A stretch of DNA of 15,346 bases from JALYIM01 sp040003205 (GTDB lineage: Bacteria > Acidobacteriota > Terriglobia > Terriglobales > Acidobacteriaceae), in the NCBI GenBank assembly GCA_040003205.1, contig JBDUDA010000044.1:1-15346 (forward strand). The letters are read 5' to 3'. The first letter of the stretch is position 1. Each line of letters opens with the position of its first letter. Below the pieces are notes generated by a model. That model made no database searches. It worked only from the letters and a program-made list of their open reading frames with translations, and was not told the origin of the DNA. This document shows, one piece after another, positions 1-6,654 of the stretch. Position numbers and translations under genes: made by a program.

Positions 1-165
1 GAAATCAATGCCCTCTCTCGGGTCAGGGTTGGCGACCGCAGTAGCGAGAACTACGTTGTCTCCGTTGCGCACTACTACGGAGCCGTGGGCCTGTTTGGCT
101 AGTTTTCCGGTTTCAAAGGCGAGACTTTTGCCGCCGGCAAGTTGAACGGTTACTTCTTGTTTCAT
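1..165 (-). CDS. pnp: Polyribonucleotide nucleotidyltransferase (PNPase), N-terminal fragment
   Basis: PNPase is a trimeric 3'-5' exoribonuclease that phosphorolyses RNA in the cytoplasm and takes part in mRNA turnover. Only the first 55 codons lie in the window; the gene runs off the left edge. The visible protein begins MKQEVTVQLAGGKSLAFETG and continues with GSVVVRNGDNVVLATAVANP, which is the start of the first RNase PH-like domain (strand pair followed by the conserved 'vLaTav' segment). The ATG at 165 is chosen because AGAAGGA lies 8 bases upstream. It follows rpsO on the same strand, the order known from many bacteria in which rpsO and pnp are co-transcribed and pnp is autoregulated through its leader. 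Identification rests on recalled family sequence; the rest of the protein cannot be judged here. Confidence 0.93.
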   Translation of the reverse strand, partial: MKQEVTVQLAGGKSLAFETGKLAKQAHGSVVVRNGDNVVLATAVANPDPREGIDF

Positions 166-173
166 GATTTATA

Positions 174-180
174 TCCTTCT
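174..180 (-). promoter_or_regulatory. Ribosome binding site of pnp
   Basis: AGAAGGA on the minus strand, 8 bases before the pnp ATG. It fixes the start codon. Confidence 0.75.
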
Positions 181-297
181 GGGCAGGAGGGCACGCGCTT
201 GCGAATTTGAGGTTGCACGACGTAACAGCAGGTGCCAGTAGCGATTGCGAACGAGGATCGGAAACACACTTTACTCAATAGCCCTCAAGAATGATTT

Positions 298-338
298 CGT
301 GGCGAGTTCGCCCGTGGAGATTGCGATCAACGCCACGG
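298..338 (-). promoter_or_regulatory. Overlapping inverted repeats in the rpsO-pnp spacer (putative pnp leader structure)
   Basis: Three perfect inverted repeats share bases here. CGTGGCG (298-304) matches CGCCACG (331-337). CCGTGG (312-317) matches CCACGG (333-338). GGCG (301-304) matches CGCC (309-312) around a 4-base loop. The first pairing excludes both others, so the transcript can fold in at least two ways. In E. coli the pnp leader folds into a stem cut by RNase III and then bound by PNPase for autoregulation; a similar role here is inference from position only. There is no U-run that would make it a simple intrinsic terminator. The rest of the 166-389 spacer shows no gene. Confidence 0.4.
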
Positions 339-389
339 AGCAATTCCGGTGATTTGCGGTAAATACAATCACAGATGGAATAACCACAA

Positions 390-656
390 CTATTTACGGA
401 GGCCGAGTCTTTGGACGACGGTCTTATAGCGCTCGGAATCGTACACTTTGAGGTAGTCGAGCAAACGACGCCGTTTGCTGACCAGCATGAGAAGACCGCG
501 GCGCGAGCCATGATCTTTCTGGTGTGTTTTGAAGTGATCCGTCAAGTGACCAATGCGCTCGCTCAACAATGCGATCTGGACTTCAGGGCTGCCGGTATCG
601 GTAGCATGAGTGCCGTACTGATCTATGAGGGATTTCTTTTGCTCTCTGGCTAGCAC
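390..656 (-). CDS. rpsO: 30S ribosomal protein S15
   Basis: Primary 16S rRNA-binding protein that nucleates the platform of the small ribosomal subunit. The product is 88 residues, against 89 in E. coli. It carries the family hallmarks: DTGSPEVQIALLSERI near residue 20, the HxxDH..SRRGLL segment (HQKDHGSRRGLLMLV), RRRLLDYLK, and the C-terminus RLGLRK. The start is GTG at 656, because an in-frame TAA sits directly upstream of it; an AGGAG lies 12 bases before it, a rather long spacing. pnp follows on the same strand after 224 bases, the usual rpsO-pnp order. Nothing is missing from the protein. Confidence 0.97.
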   Translation of the reverse strand: MLAREQKKSLIDQYGTHATDTGSPEVQIALLSERIGHLTDHFKTHQKDHGSRRGLLMLVSKRRRLLDYLKVYDSERYKTVVQRLGLRK

Positions 657-705
657 TTACTTGGTGCACTCCTGTCTCAATTTCAATTTTTCTCTAACGT
701 CAATG

Positions 706-735
706 AGGGTAACACGTTGTTTGTGAAGGTGTAAA
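706..735 (-). promoter_or_regulatory. Candidate promoter for rpsO
   Basis: Minus-strand TTTACA (730-735) and TACCCT (706-711), separated by 18 bases. The second box is preceded by TGT, giving an extended -10 (TGnTACCCT). The predicted transcript start is about 50 bases before the rpsO GTG. The -10 has only the three most conserved positions, so this is a weak assignment. Confidence 0.3.
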
Positions 736-787
736 GGTTGCCTCAGAAACAATCCGCAAAGGGCCCAAAATAGGCATCCAATTCCAA

Positions 788-798
788 TATAATAGGAG
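788..798 (+). promoter_or_regulatory. TATAAT box abutting the ribosome binding site of the zinc-ribbon/Sel1 gene
   Basis: A perfect TATAAT (788-793) is followed at once by AGGAG (794-798), which sits only 3 bases from the ATG at 802. If TATAAT were a real -10, transcription would start near 800 and the mRNA would be nearly leaderless, without the AGGAG. No good -35 is seen at 765-770. AGGAG as a closely spaced ribosome binding site is the simpler reading. Confidence 0.35.
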
Positions 799-801
799 CA
801 G

Positions 802-2436
802 ATGCGGACCCATTGCAGCAAATGTGATTACGAGAACGACTCCCGTTATCATTACTGCGGGATGTGCGGAGAGCAGCTACCCGAGATCGTCTCGGATCCC
901 GCGCCCAAGCCGGTTCGCGCCGACATACCGAGTCCACCTCTTCGCAACGAAGTCAGAATTCCGGTTCCCAAATTTTCAGCCCTGAATGATCGAAAAGATG
1001 AAGCGAGAGCGGTCGCTTCAGTGAAACCCGTGTCTGCTCCGGTCGTGGCATCGCGACCTGTAAATGTCGCAGTATCGAAGGCAATCTCCACAACAGAATT
1101 AAGGTCGGTCCGTGATGCTGAGGTTAAGTCTGCCGCGGGTGCTGACACGAAGGTTTTTGCAGAGCCTGTCAGGCAGGAGTCAGCCAAGATCCCGGAGCAC
1201 ATCTCTGAAGTCGCGCGGGTCGCGGAATCCGTTCCCGCGGCGGAAGCGAGACCTGTCCCCTCGTCCGAAGCAACACCTGCCGCACCCGTTCAACTGTTTG
1301 AGCCGGCCATTTCCGCGAGTCATACGCAGCTGACAGAGTTAGTTGCCAATCCTAAATTTGATGATGCTAGATTCGACGATCCCCTACTCAACGATCACAG
1401 GTTCGGCGATCCTCGGTTCGACGATTCTAAACTTAACAACCGCAAACTTAGCGAACCTGGACTCGACGATCACCACTCGCACACTGTCAGCGGTCCTTCT
1501 TTTCTGGGTCTGTCGAATGAGCCCTCGAGCGATAATTTTCAGTATCTTCTGGAAGATCCGGAAGCCGGACCTCATCGAGGAAGACTTCTCGTTCTATTCC
1601 TCCTGATTGCGATTGGACTTGGGTTAGGCTGGCAGTGGAGACATGGTGCTTACCCATTCGCCGGACGGCAGGAAACGGAGACCGCCGCGAATGGGGCGAT
1701 GACGAATAGTTCGTCGTCGGGAAATATGTCGGCATCTCCCTCCGAAGTTTCCCCCGCAATGTCTAGCAATGCGGAGAGCGTCTCGCATCCGAAAACTGGG
1801 GTGGCGGAGCCGTCTCGTCCTGAGTCGAAGGCTGGCGAATCGAAGCCTGGAAACTCTTCTATTCCGAAGCCAACTGATCAGGAGGTCGGTTCGTCAACTC
1901 AGCCCGTCCCTGAGCGAAAAACCGAAGTAGAACAAAAGAAGGCGGAGCCCCCTCAGCAAAAGAATCCTGCGGCTAGTGCTGAAGTAGCGGAGACAACTCA
2001 GCCGGCACACAAAGCTCCGGCGGAAAAAATAACCGAAAAACCCGTTGCCCGCCCCGAACCCCAGCCGCGAGTGACCGCAGCATCGCGAACCGTGGTGGAG
2101 AAGTATCGGAAATCGCAAGGATCATCGCAGGACGACATCCTGGCCGCAGACGGCGAGAAATATCTCTACGGTCGCGGGGTTCCTCAAAACTGCAATCGAG
2201 CCCAAAAGGACCTTCTGAGCGCGGGACAGGGCAGCAGTGCCAAAGCTCAGAGCATGCTGGGAGCGATGTACGCGACCGGACACTGCGCCACTCGTAATTT
2301 GCCCACCGCCTATCGCTGGTTCGCAAAATCGTTGCGCAGCGACCCTTCCAACACGCGACTTTCGCGCAACCTTGAGATTCTGTGGAACCAGATGACGCCT
2401 GATGAAAAACAGATGGCGTTGCAGAGCAGCCGCTAA
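802..2436 (+). CDS. Zinc-ribbon / single-pass membrane protein with C-terminal Sel1-like repeats
   Basis: Not a named protein. The 544-residue product has a clear layout. An N-terminal zinc ribbon has two CxxC knuckles (Cys5/Cys8 in CSKC, Cys19/Cys22 in CGMC). A long Ala/Pro/Glu/Val-rich linker follows to about residue 180, then eight 5-residue repeats (185-224) and a membrane helix (about 262-280, LLVLFLLIAIGLGLGW). A second Ser/Pro/Lys/Glu-rich linker runs to about 430. The C-terminus (about 447-513) has two Sel1-like helical repeats (YLYGRGVPQN and MYATGHCATRNLPTAYRWF). Basic residues before the helix suggest the zinc ribbon is cytoplasmic and the Sel1 part periplasmic, where Cys474 and Cys495 could form a disulfide; this is inference. 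The start is fixed because the first CxxC begins at residue 5. Sel1 repeats usually bind proteins; the actual role is unknown. It is divergent from rpsO and 187 bases before the sigma factor gene. Confidence 0.82.
   Translation: MRTHCSKCDYENDSRYHYCGMCGEQLPEIVSDPAPKPVRADIPSPPLRNEVRIPVPKFSALNDRKDEARAVASVKPVSAPVVASRPVNVAVSKAISTTELRSVRDAEVKSAAGADTKVFAEPVRQESAKIPEHISEVARVAESVPAAEARPVPSSEATPAAPVQLFEPAISASHTQLTELVANPKFDDARFDDPLLNDHRFGDPRFDDSKLNNRKLSEPGLDDHHSHTVSGPSFLGLSNEPSSDNFQYLLEDPEAGPHRGRLLVLFLLIAIGLGLGWQWRHGAYPFAGRQETETAANGAMTNSSSSGNMSASPSEVSPAMSSNAESVSHPKTGVAEPSRPESKAGESKPGNSSIPKPTDQEVGSSTQPVPERKTEVEQKKAEPPQQKNPAASAEVAETTQPAHKAPAEKITEKPVARPEPQPRVTAASRTVVEKYRKSQGSSQDDILAADGEKYLYGRGVPQNCNRAQKDLLSAGQGSSAKAQSMLGAMYATGHCATRNLPTAYRWFAKSLRSDPSNTRLSRNLEILWNQMTPDEKQMALQSSR
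1354..1473 (+). repeat. Degenerate 15-base tandem repeat encoding eight pentapeptides
   Basis: Eight consecutive units of five codons: KFDDA, RFDDP, LLNDH, RFGDP, RFDDS, KLNNR, KLSEP, GLDDH. The consensus is roughly [R/K][F/L][D/N][D]x. Hydrophobic F or L always occupies position 2 and acidic or amide residues mostly positions 3-4. The DNA is clearly related between units (for example TTCGACGAT and CTCAACGAT) but diverged, so it is not a recent slippage expansion. It resembles, but does not match, the A(D/N)LxX rule of pentapeptide-repeat proteins. Confidence 0.7.
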
Positions 2437-2623
2437 AGCAATTTCCCATCCCCGAAAGAGAATGTTTTTCCGCCCGGTCGTCGAAATCCTAACTTGTCGA
2501 AGGTGCGGCTTAACTGCTAAGGTTCCGGTTTACGTAAAAAGGGTTTCGATATGAAGCTTGCGGCCCTTCTCCAATCCGTCATTGCGTCCTGACACGTACA
2601 TAACCGGGAAAGAAGCTTAAAGG

Positions 2624-3169
2624 TTGCCGAACGCCGATTTAAAAGTGGTCTCCAACGATGCCAGCTTAGTGTCGGCCATCCGTGCCGGCGGAAGTCACGG
2701 CATGGCGGAACTCTATGACCGCTATTCGGGAATCGTTTATGCCGTCGCGCTCCGTGTGCTCGGCGACACGGGCGCTGCCGAGGACGTGTTGCAGGAGGTA
2801 TTTTTGCAGCTGTGGCGTAATCCAGGGCTCTTCGATTCCAGCCGCGGCAATCTTGCCCCATGGCTGGCGGTCATTACGCGTAACCGCGCGATTGATGTGC
2901 TACGGAAGCGTAAGCCGGAAACTGATATCGCAGACGTCGTGCTTTCGGTGCAGCCGGATATGGCGGGAGAGGCTGGCCGCTCGCAGGCAATGGAGAAAGT
3001 CAGAGACACCATCGGATCCATGCCGACCGCGCAACGCGACGCGTTGCAGATGGCGTACTTCGAGGGCTTAAGTCACAGTGAAATCGCGGCAAAAACCGGC
3101 GAGCCGTTAGGAACAATTAAAACTCGCATTCGCGCAGGATTGCTGACTCTGCGCAAGGCGTTCAACTGA
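2624..3169 (+). CDS. ECF-type RNA polymerase sigma factor (SigK/RpoE-like)
   Basis: Alternative sigma factor that directs RNA polymerase to a stress or envelope regulon. The product is 181 residues, a normal ECF length. Region 2 spans about 27-96, with AEDVLQEVFLQLW (core-binding helix) and WLAVITRNRAIDVLRKRK (-10 recognition). Region 4 spans about 125-177, with the helix-turn-helix LSHSEIAAKTG..GTIKTRIRAGL for -35 recognition. Region 3 is absent, as expected for the ECF group. TTG at 2624 is used as start, with AGAAG 8 bases upstream; an in-frame GTG at 2645 has no ribosome binding site and is less likely. Its stop overlaps the ATG of the next gene by one base (TGATG), so sigma and anti-sigma are probably translationally coupled. 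No clear autoregulatory promoter was found in the 2437-2623 spacer. Confidence 0.93.
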   Translation: MPNADLKVVSNDASLVSAIRAGGSHGMAELYDRYSGIVYAVALRVLGDTGAAEDVLQEVFLQLWRNPGLFDSSRGNLAPWLAVITRNRAIDVLRKRKPETDIADVVLSVQPDMAGEAGRSQAMEKVRDTIGSMPTAQRDALQMAYFEGLSHSEIAAKTGEPLGTIKTRIRAGLLTLRKAFN

Positions 3170-3936
3170 TGAGCGTACACGAACAATTCGCTGAAGACCT
3201 CGCTCTGCACGCACTGAGTACGCTTGAGGGCAACGAACGTGCCGCCTTGGAGCAGCATTTGAGCTCCTGTGGTGATTGCCGTCAGGAACTGGAGCAGCTG
3301 CGCGGAGACATGTCGCTGTTGGCCCTCTCCACGGTAGGGCCGAAGCCTCCGGCCCGGTGTCGTCAGCGTTTGCTGGATGCTGTCGCTCGCGAGTCTCGGC
3401 ACAGCTCATCCAAGACGTCGAGCCCGTGGTGGTCCGCGGCACGCTGGCTGGCTGCGGCCGCACTTTTGACGCTGGTTGCGCTGCTCCTCCAGCAGAACAC
3501 GCGACTGCGTCAGCGGGTGGCGAGTCTACAGAATCAATCCGGCGACCAAGTAGCGGAACTCGAGCAGGCCAAGGAGATTGTTCAAACTTTGACTGCTACC
3601 GATGCATTGAGGGTAACGCTGGTTGCGGCGAAGACTCCTCCTCAGCCGCAGGGGAAGGCAATTTATGCGCGCAACCGTTCCAGCCTGATTTTCCTGGCAA
3701 GCAATTTTCGTCCTCTGCCCGCAGATAAGATTTATGAGCTGTGGCTGGTTCCCACTAAAGGCGCGCCCATTGCTGCTGGATTGTTCAAGCCTGATTCTTC
3801 TGGGAGCGCTGCGGTGATTAATCCTCCGCTACCGGCTGGAGTGGAAGCGAAAGCATTTATCGTGACACTGGAGCCAGAGAGCGGGTCACATGAAGCTCCT
3901 CGCGGAGCTGCGGTGATGTCGGGCGCGGGTGAGTAG
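3169..3936 (+). CDS. RskA-family transmembrane anti-sigma factor
   Basis: Membrane protein expected to bind and silence the sigma factor encoded just upstream until a signal triggers its release by proteolysis. The 255-residue product starts with a zinc-finger anti-sigma (ZAS) domain (about 1-48), where His30, Cys34 and Cys37 form the HxxxCxxC motif (QHLSSCGDC); His14 could be the fourth ligand. A membrane helix follows at about 87-107 (WWSAARWLAAAALLTLVALLL), then a short coiled coil (about 111-140) and an RskA C-terminal domain (about 143-255) with the characteristic YELWLVP near residue 189. The N-terminus should be cytoplasmic and the RskA domain periplasmic. The ATG overlaps the sigma stop codon, supporting co-expression in fixed ratio. 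The signal sensed cannot be read from the sequence. Confidence 0.92.
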   Translation: MSVHEQFAEDLALHALSTLEGNERAALEQHLSSCGDCRQELEQLRGDMSLLALSTVGPKPPARCRQRLLDAVARESRHSSSKTSSPWWSAARWLAAAALLTLVALLLQQNTRLRQRVASLQNQSGDQVAELEQAKEIVQTLTATDALRVTLVAAKTPPQPQGKAIYARNRSSLIFLASNFRPLPADKIYELWLVPTKGAPIAAGLFKPDSSGSAAVINPPLPAGVEAKAFIVTLEPESGSHEAPRGAAVMSGAGE

Positions 3937-4001
3937 CATTTTTACCGCAAGCTGAATTCCTCACGTATTGGATATCGATTAGCTTTAGGGATCCCTCGCT
4001 G

Positions 4002-4038
4002 CGCTCGGGATGACAAAAACTAAATGTCATGTTGAGCG
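4002..4038. terminator. Long imperfect hairpin between convergent genes, possible two-way terminator
   Basis: Bases 4002-4015 (CGCTCGGGATGACA) pair with 4025-4038 (TGTCATGTTGAGCG) around a 9-base A-rich loop. In the plus-strand RNA 13 of 14 positions pair if two G-U pairs are counted. It is built from REP-like copies 1 and 2. No U-run follows on either side, so termination, or blocking of 3' exonucleases, is inferred from position only. Confidence 0.4.
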
Positions 4039-4043
4039 GACGG

Positions 4044-4059
4044 CGTCGCGCCAGCGACG
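4044..4059. repeat. Perfect 6-base-pair hairpin inside REP-like copy 2
   Basis: CGTCGC (4044-4049), loop GCCA, GCGACG (4054-4059). This GC-rich stem-loop is specific to the longer, inverted copy and is absent from copies 1 and 3. Confidence 0.6.
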
Positions 4060-4142
4060 ACGGGAGTCGAAACATCCCTATCCCCACCAGAAAAGCAGGT
4101 CCCTCGACTCGCGCGGTATGACAAAGAGGTCACGCGACACTC

Positions 4143-6119
4143 TTACACTTCGTCGCTTTCCTTCAATTTCGCGATCACGCTCAAATCTTCCAGAGTTGTC
4201 GTGTCGCCTTTTACTTCGCCTCCATTGGCAAGCTCACGCAGCAGGCGGCGCATGATTTTTCCGCTGCGGGTTTTTGGGAGCGAGTCGGTGAAGCGGATGT
4301 CATCCGGCCGCGCGAGCGCGCCAATTTCTTTTACTACCCAGCGGCGTAATTCTTCTTTCAACTCCGGCGTCGGCTTCTGGCCGTGATCGAGAGAAACGAA
4401 GGCCGAAATCGCCTGTCCCTTCAATTCATCGGGACGTCCCACCACCGCCGCTTCCGCCACCGCTGGATGCGCGACCAGCGCCGATTCCACTTCCATCGTG
4501 CTTAATCTGTGTCCGGAAACGTTAATGACGTCGTCAACACGGCCCATGATCCAGAAGTATCCGTCTTTGTCTTTGCGGGCCCCGTCTCCGGTGAAATATG
4601 CGCCTGGAATCTGCGACCAGTATTGCTGAGCGTATCTTTCAGGATCGCCATAGATGGTCCGCAACATTCCTGGCCACGGCTTTCGAATAATCAGCAGGCC
4701 ACCGGAACCCGCCGGAACCGGCTTCCCTTCCCCGTCCACAACTTCGGGCACGATCCCGGGAAATGGTCGCGTCGCGGAGCCGGGCTTGGCGGCAACCGCG
4801 CCCGGGATGGGCGCGATCATGATGTGTCCAGTTTCGGTCTGCCACCAGGTATCAACGATCGGACAGCGGTTGTGCCCGATGACGTCGCGATACCACATCC
4901 AGGCTTCGGGATTGATAGGTTCGCCGACAGTTCCCAGCAGCCGCAGACTGTCGAGCTTGTGTTTCCGCGGCCATTGCTCTCCCCACTTGACGAACGTTCG
5001 GATTGCCGTCGGTGCAGTATAGAAAATGCTTACCTGATGACGGTCAATGATTTTCCAGAAGCGGTCCTGCTCGGGACAATTTGGTGCTCCCTCGTACATC
5101 AGGGTAGTGGCGCCATTCAGTAGGGGTCCGTAAACAATGTAGCTGTGCCCTGTGACCCATCCAATGTCGGCCGTACACCAGTAAGTGTCTTGCTCTTTAA
5201 TGTCGAAGACCCATTTTGTGGTGATGTAAGCGCCCACCGCATAGCCTCCGGTAGTGTGGACGACGCCTTTCGGTTTCCCCGTGGTGCCGGAGGTGTAGAG
5301 GATATAGAGAGGATGTTCAGCATCCAGCGGCTCAGCCTTACATTCGGACGGAGCGGCAGCCATTAGTTCATGCCACCAGTGATCGCGCCCCGCGTGCATA
5401 TTGATCGGAGTTCCCGTTCGCTGGTAGACGACGACATGATTTACCGATGGGCACGACTTTAGAGCTTCTTCGACAGCGCGAAATAAATTCACTTCTGTGC
5501 CGCGACGATACGATCCATCCTGAGTGATAACAACTACAGCCTGAGAATCGTGAATTCGGTCGACCAGGGCTTGCGCGGAAAATCCGCCGAATACCACGGT
5601 ATGAGTTGCTCCGATGCGCGCGCAGGCCAGCATGGCGATGGGAAGTTCCGGCGTCATCCCCATGTAAATGGCAACGCGGTCGCCCTTCTTCACGCCCAGT
5701 GATTTTAGAACGTTGGCGAATTTCTGCACTTGATGGTGCAGTTGCTGGTAGGTCAGAGTTCGGACCTCGCCTGGTTCACTCTCCCATATCAATGCCGCTT
5801 TGTTCTTGCGCCAGCTGTTTACGTGCCGGTCGAGGCAGTTGTAAGAAAGATTGATCTGTCCTCCCACGAACCATTTTGCGAATGGACAATTCCATTCCAA
5901 CACTTTGTCCCATTTTTTAAACCAGTGCAGATCTTCTGCAATTTGTCCCCAGAATTTTTCTGGATCCTCAACTGAATCGCGATAGACGCGTTCATAGTCG
6001 CTCAGGCCCTTAATATGCGCGTGTTGAGCGAATTCTGGAGGACACTCGAATTTACGGTCTTCCTGAAGAATGGAATCAATGTTGCTTCCAGGATCGGGTG
6101 TGCGGGGGTTATCCGCCAT
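4143..6119 (-). CDS. acs: Acetyl-CoA synthetase (AMP-forming)
   Basis: Converts acetate, ATP and CoA to acetyl-CoA, AMP and pyrophosphate in the cytoplasm, for acetate scavenging. The 658-residue product matches the family (652 in E. coli). The ATP-binding loop YTSGTTGKPKG is at 275-285. DTWWQTETG is at 423-431, with Trp426 matching the residue known to size the pocket for acetate. YFTGD is at 508-512, GRVDDVINVSGHRL at 526-539, and the C-terminal catalytic motif PKTRSGKIMRR has Lys621. That lysine corresponds to Lys609 of Salmonella Acs, the site inactivated by Pat acetylation. ATG at 6119 is chosen because AGAAGGAG lies 7 bases upstream. The frame stays open for 229 codons further upstream, but that stretch belongs to the broken DCC gene and its spacer, so the longer version is an artefact. 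Last gene of a probable GNAT-DCC-acs operon. Confidence 0.96.
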   Translation of the reverse strand: MADNPRTPDPGSNIDSILQEDRKFECPPEFAQHAHIKGLSDYERVYRDSVEDPEKFWGQIAEDLHWFKKWDKVLEWNCPFAKWFVGGQINLSYNCLDRHVNSWRKNKAALIWESEPGEVRTLTYQQLHHQVQKFANVLKSLGVKKGDRVAIYMGMTPELPIAMLACARIGATHTVVFGGFSAQALVDRIHDSQAVVVITQDGSYRRGTEVNLFRAVEEALKSCPSVNHVVVYQRTGTPINMHAGRDHWWHELMAAAPSECKAEPLDAEHPLYILYTSGTTGKPKGVVHTTGGYAVGAYITTKWVFDIKEQDTYWCTADIGWVTGHSYIVYGPLLNGATTLMYEGAPNCPEQDRFWKIIDRHQVSIFYTAPTAIRTFVKWGEQWPRKHKLDSLRLLGTVGEPINPEAWMWYRDVIGHNRCPIVDTWWQTETGHIMIAPIPGAVAAKPGSATRPFPGIVPEVVDGEGKPVPAGSGGLLIIRKPWPGMLRTIYGDPERYAQQYWSQIPGAYFTGDGARKDKDGYFWIMGRVDDVINVSGHRLSTMEVESALVAHPAVAEAAVVGRPDELKGQAISAFVSLDHGQKPTPELKEELRRWVVKEIGALARPDDIRFTDSLPKTRSGKIMRRLLRELANGGEVKGDTTTLEDLSVIAKLKESDEV

Positions 6120-6126
6120 ACAACTT

Positions 6127-6134
6127 CTCCTTCT
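6127..6134 (-). promoter_or_regulatory. Ribosome binding site that fixes the acs start
   Basis: AGAAGGAG on the minus strand, 7 bases before the ATG at 6119. It is the strongest ribosome binding site in the window and excludes the long upstream extension of the acs frame. Confidence 0.85.
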
Positions 6135-6180
6135 AATAGTCATTGTCTGCCTATCATTTTGACGAATGGTAATAAGGAGC

Positions 6181-6644
6181 TTATTCGATGTCGAGAAATT
6201 TATGTCGATCTTTGTCAGCGGGGAGAATACATCGGTCGCGCCGGCCAAATATTTTATAGCGATGGCGCGCGATGAAATTGTAGATCGAGTCACGCAGAAA
6301 CTTCGGGACAATACGCAGACCGGCGGCGGCCAAACGCCAGGGCGGCTAAGCTCTCGCAGGATTGCGATAACCGCGGCAGAGCGCGCGAAAAGGTGTTCAT
6401 GTTTTTCTCCCGGGAACAATACGTACATGGTCTCGAAGCTCCGAGGGTCGGCATCGTGCCTGGCAAGAATAGTTGCAGCTTGCTCGCTCTGTAGAGAAAG
6501 GAAGCGAAAACGTTCGGCGTGGTCCCGGGCAATAACGAATTGGACAACGCGACTACACAATCCACATCGGCCATCATAAAGAACGACGGGATGCGGGCTC
6601 TGGGTCGTGGAAACTGTCTGAAGACGACCGTCAGCTTCCGGCAC
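6181..6644 (-). pseudogene. DCC1/DUF393-type thiol-disulfide oxidoreductase-like gene with a -1 frameshift
   Basis: Small DCC-family protein, predicted to have a thioredoxin-like redox motif. The N-terminal part carries VVLYDGRCGLCSRVV (family DxxCxxC; Cys27 and Cys30 from the GTG at 6644), FRFLSLQSEQA and LFARSAAVIAILREL. After ILRELSRP the frame loses similarity, but the C-terminal part continues one base away as PWRLAAAGLRIVPKFLRD, IYNFIARHRYKIFGRRD and RHKFLDIE, ending at TAA (6181-6183). The shift must lie near 6330-6345, in a C-rich run, after an in-frame TAG at 6346-6348 of the second frame. One inserted base restores about 154 residues, the normal family length. No slippery heptamer is visible. 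It may be a real mutation or a sequence error. The start is uncertain (GTG 6644, TTG 6650, or TTG 6674 overlapping the GNAT stop); no strong ribosome binding site decides it. Confidence 0.8.
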
Positions 6645-6654
6645 GAGCAATTCG

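Larger units (their letters stand above)
3986..4126 (+). repeat. Cluster of three REP-like palindromic elements in a convergent spacer
   Basis: Copy 1 (3986-4016) reads TAGGGATCCC, TCGCTGCGCTCGGGATGACA. Copy 2 (4025-4080) is an inverted, longer version: it starts TGTCATGTTGAGCGGA and ends CATCCCTA. Copy 3 (4098-4126) repeats the copy 1 orientation (GGTCCCTCGACTCGCGCGGTATGACA). Translating the complement of copy 1 gives CHPERSEGS, a string I recognise as a frequent false translation of dispersed repeats in acidobacterial and other genomes. The cluster lies between the convergent ends of the anti-sigma gene and acs, a typical REP location. The 3937-4142 spacer holds no gene. Confidence 0.75.

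Noticed and set aside
411..653. Plus-strand open frame of 80 codons opposite rpsO.
   Set aside because: It is the antisense shadow of the well-conserved S15 gene.
2529..2538. Palindrome TTTACGTAAA upstream of the sigma factor, considered as an operator.
   Set aside because: A single 10-base palindrome is expected by chance and no matching second site or clear promoter lies around it.
3857..4255. Short open frames over the convergent spacer (including one with CHPERSEGS and one with CHVERT).
   Set aside because: They are translations of the REP-like palindromes and overlap the ends of two real genes.
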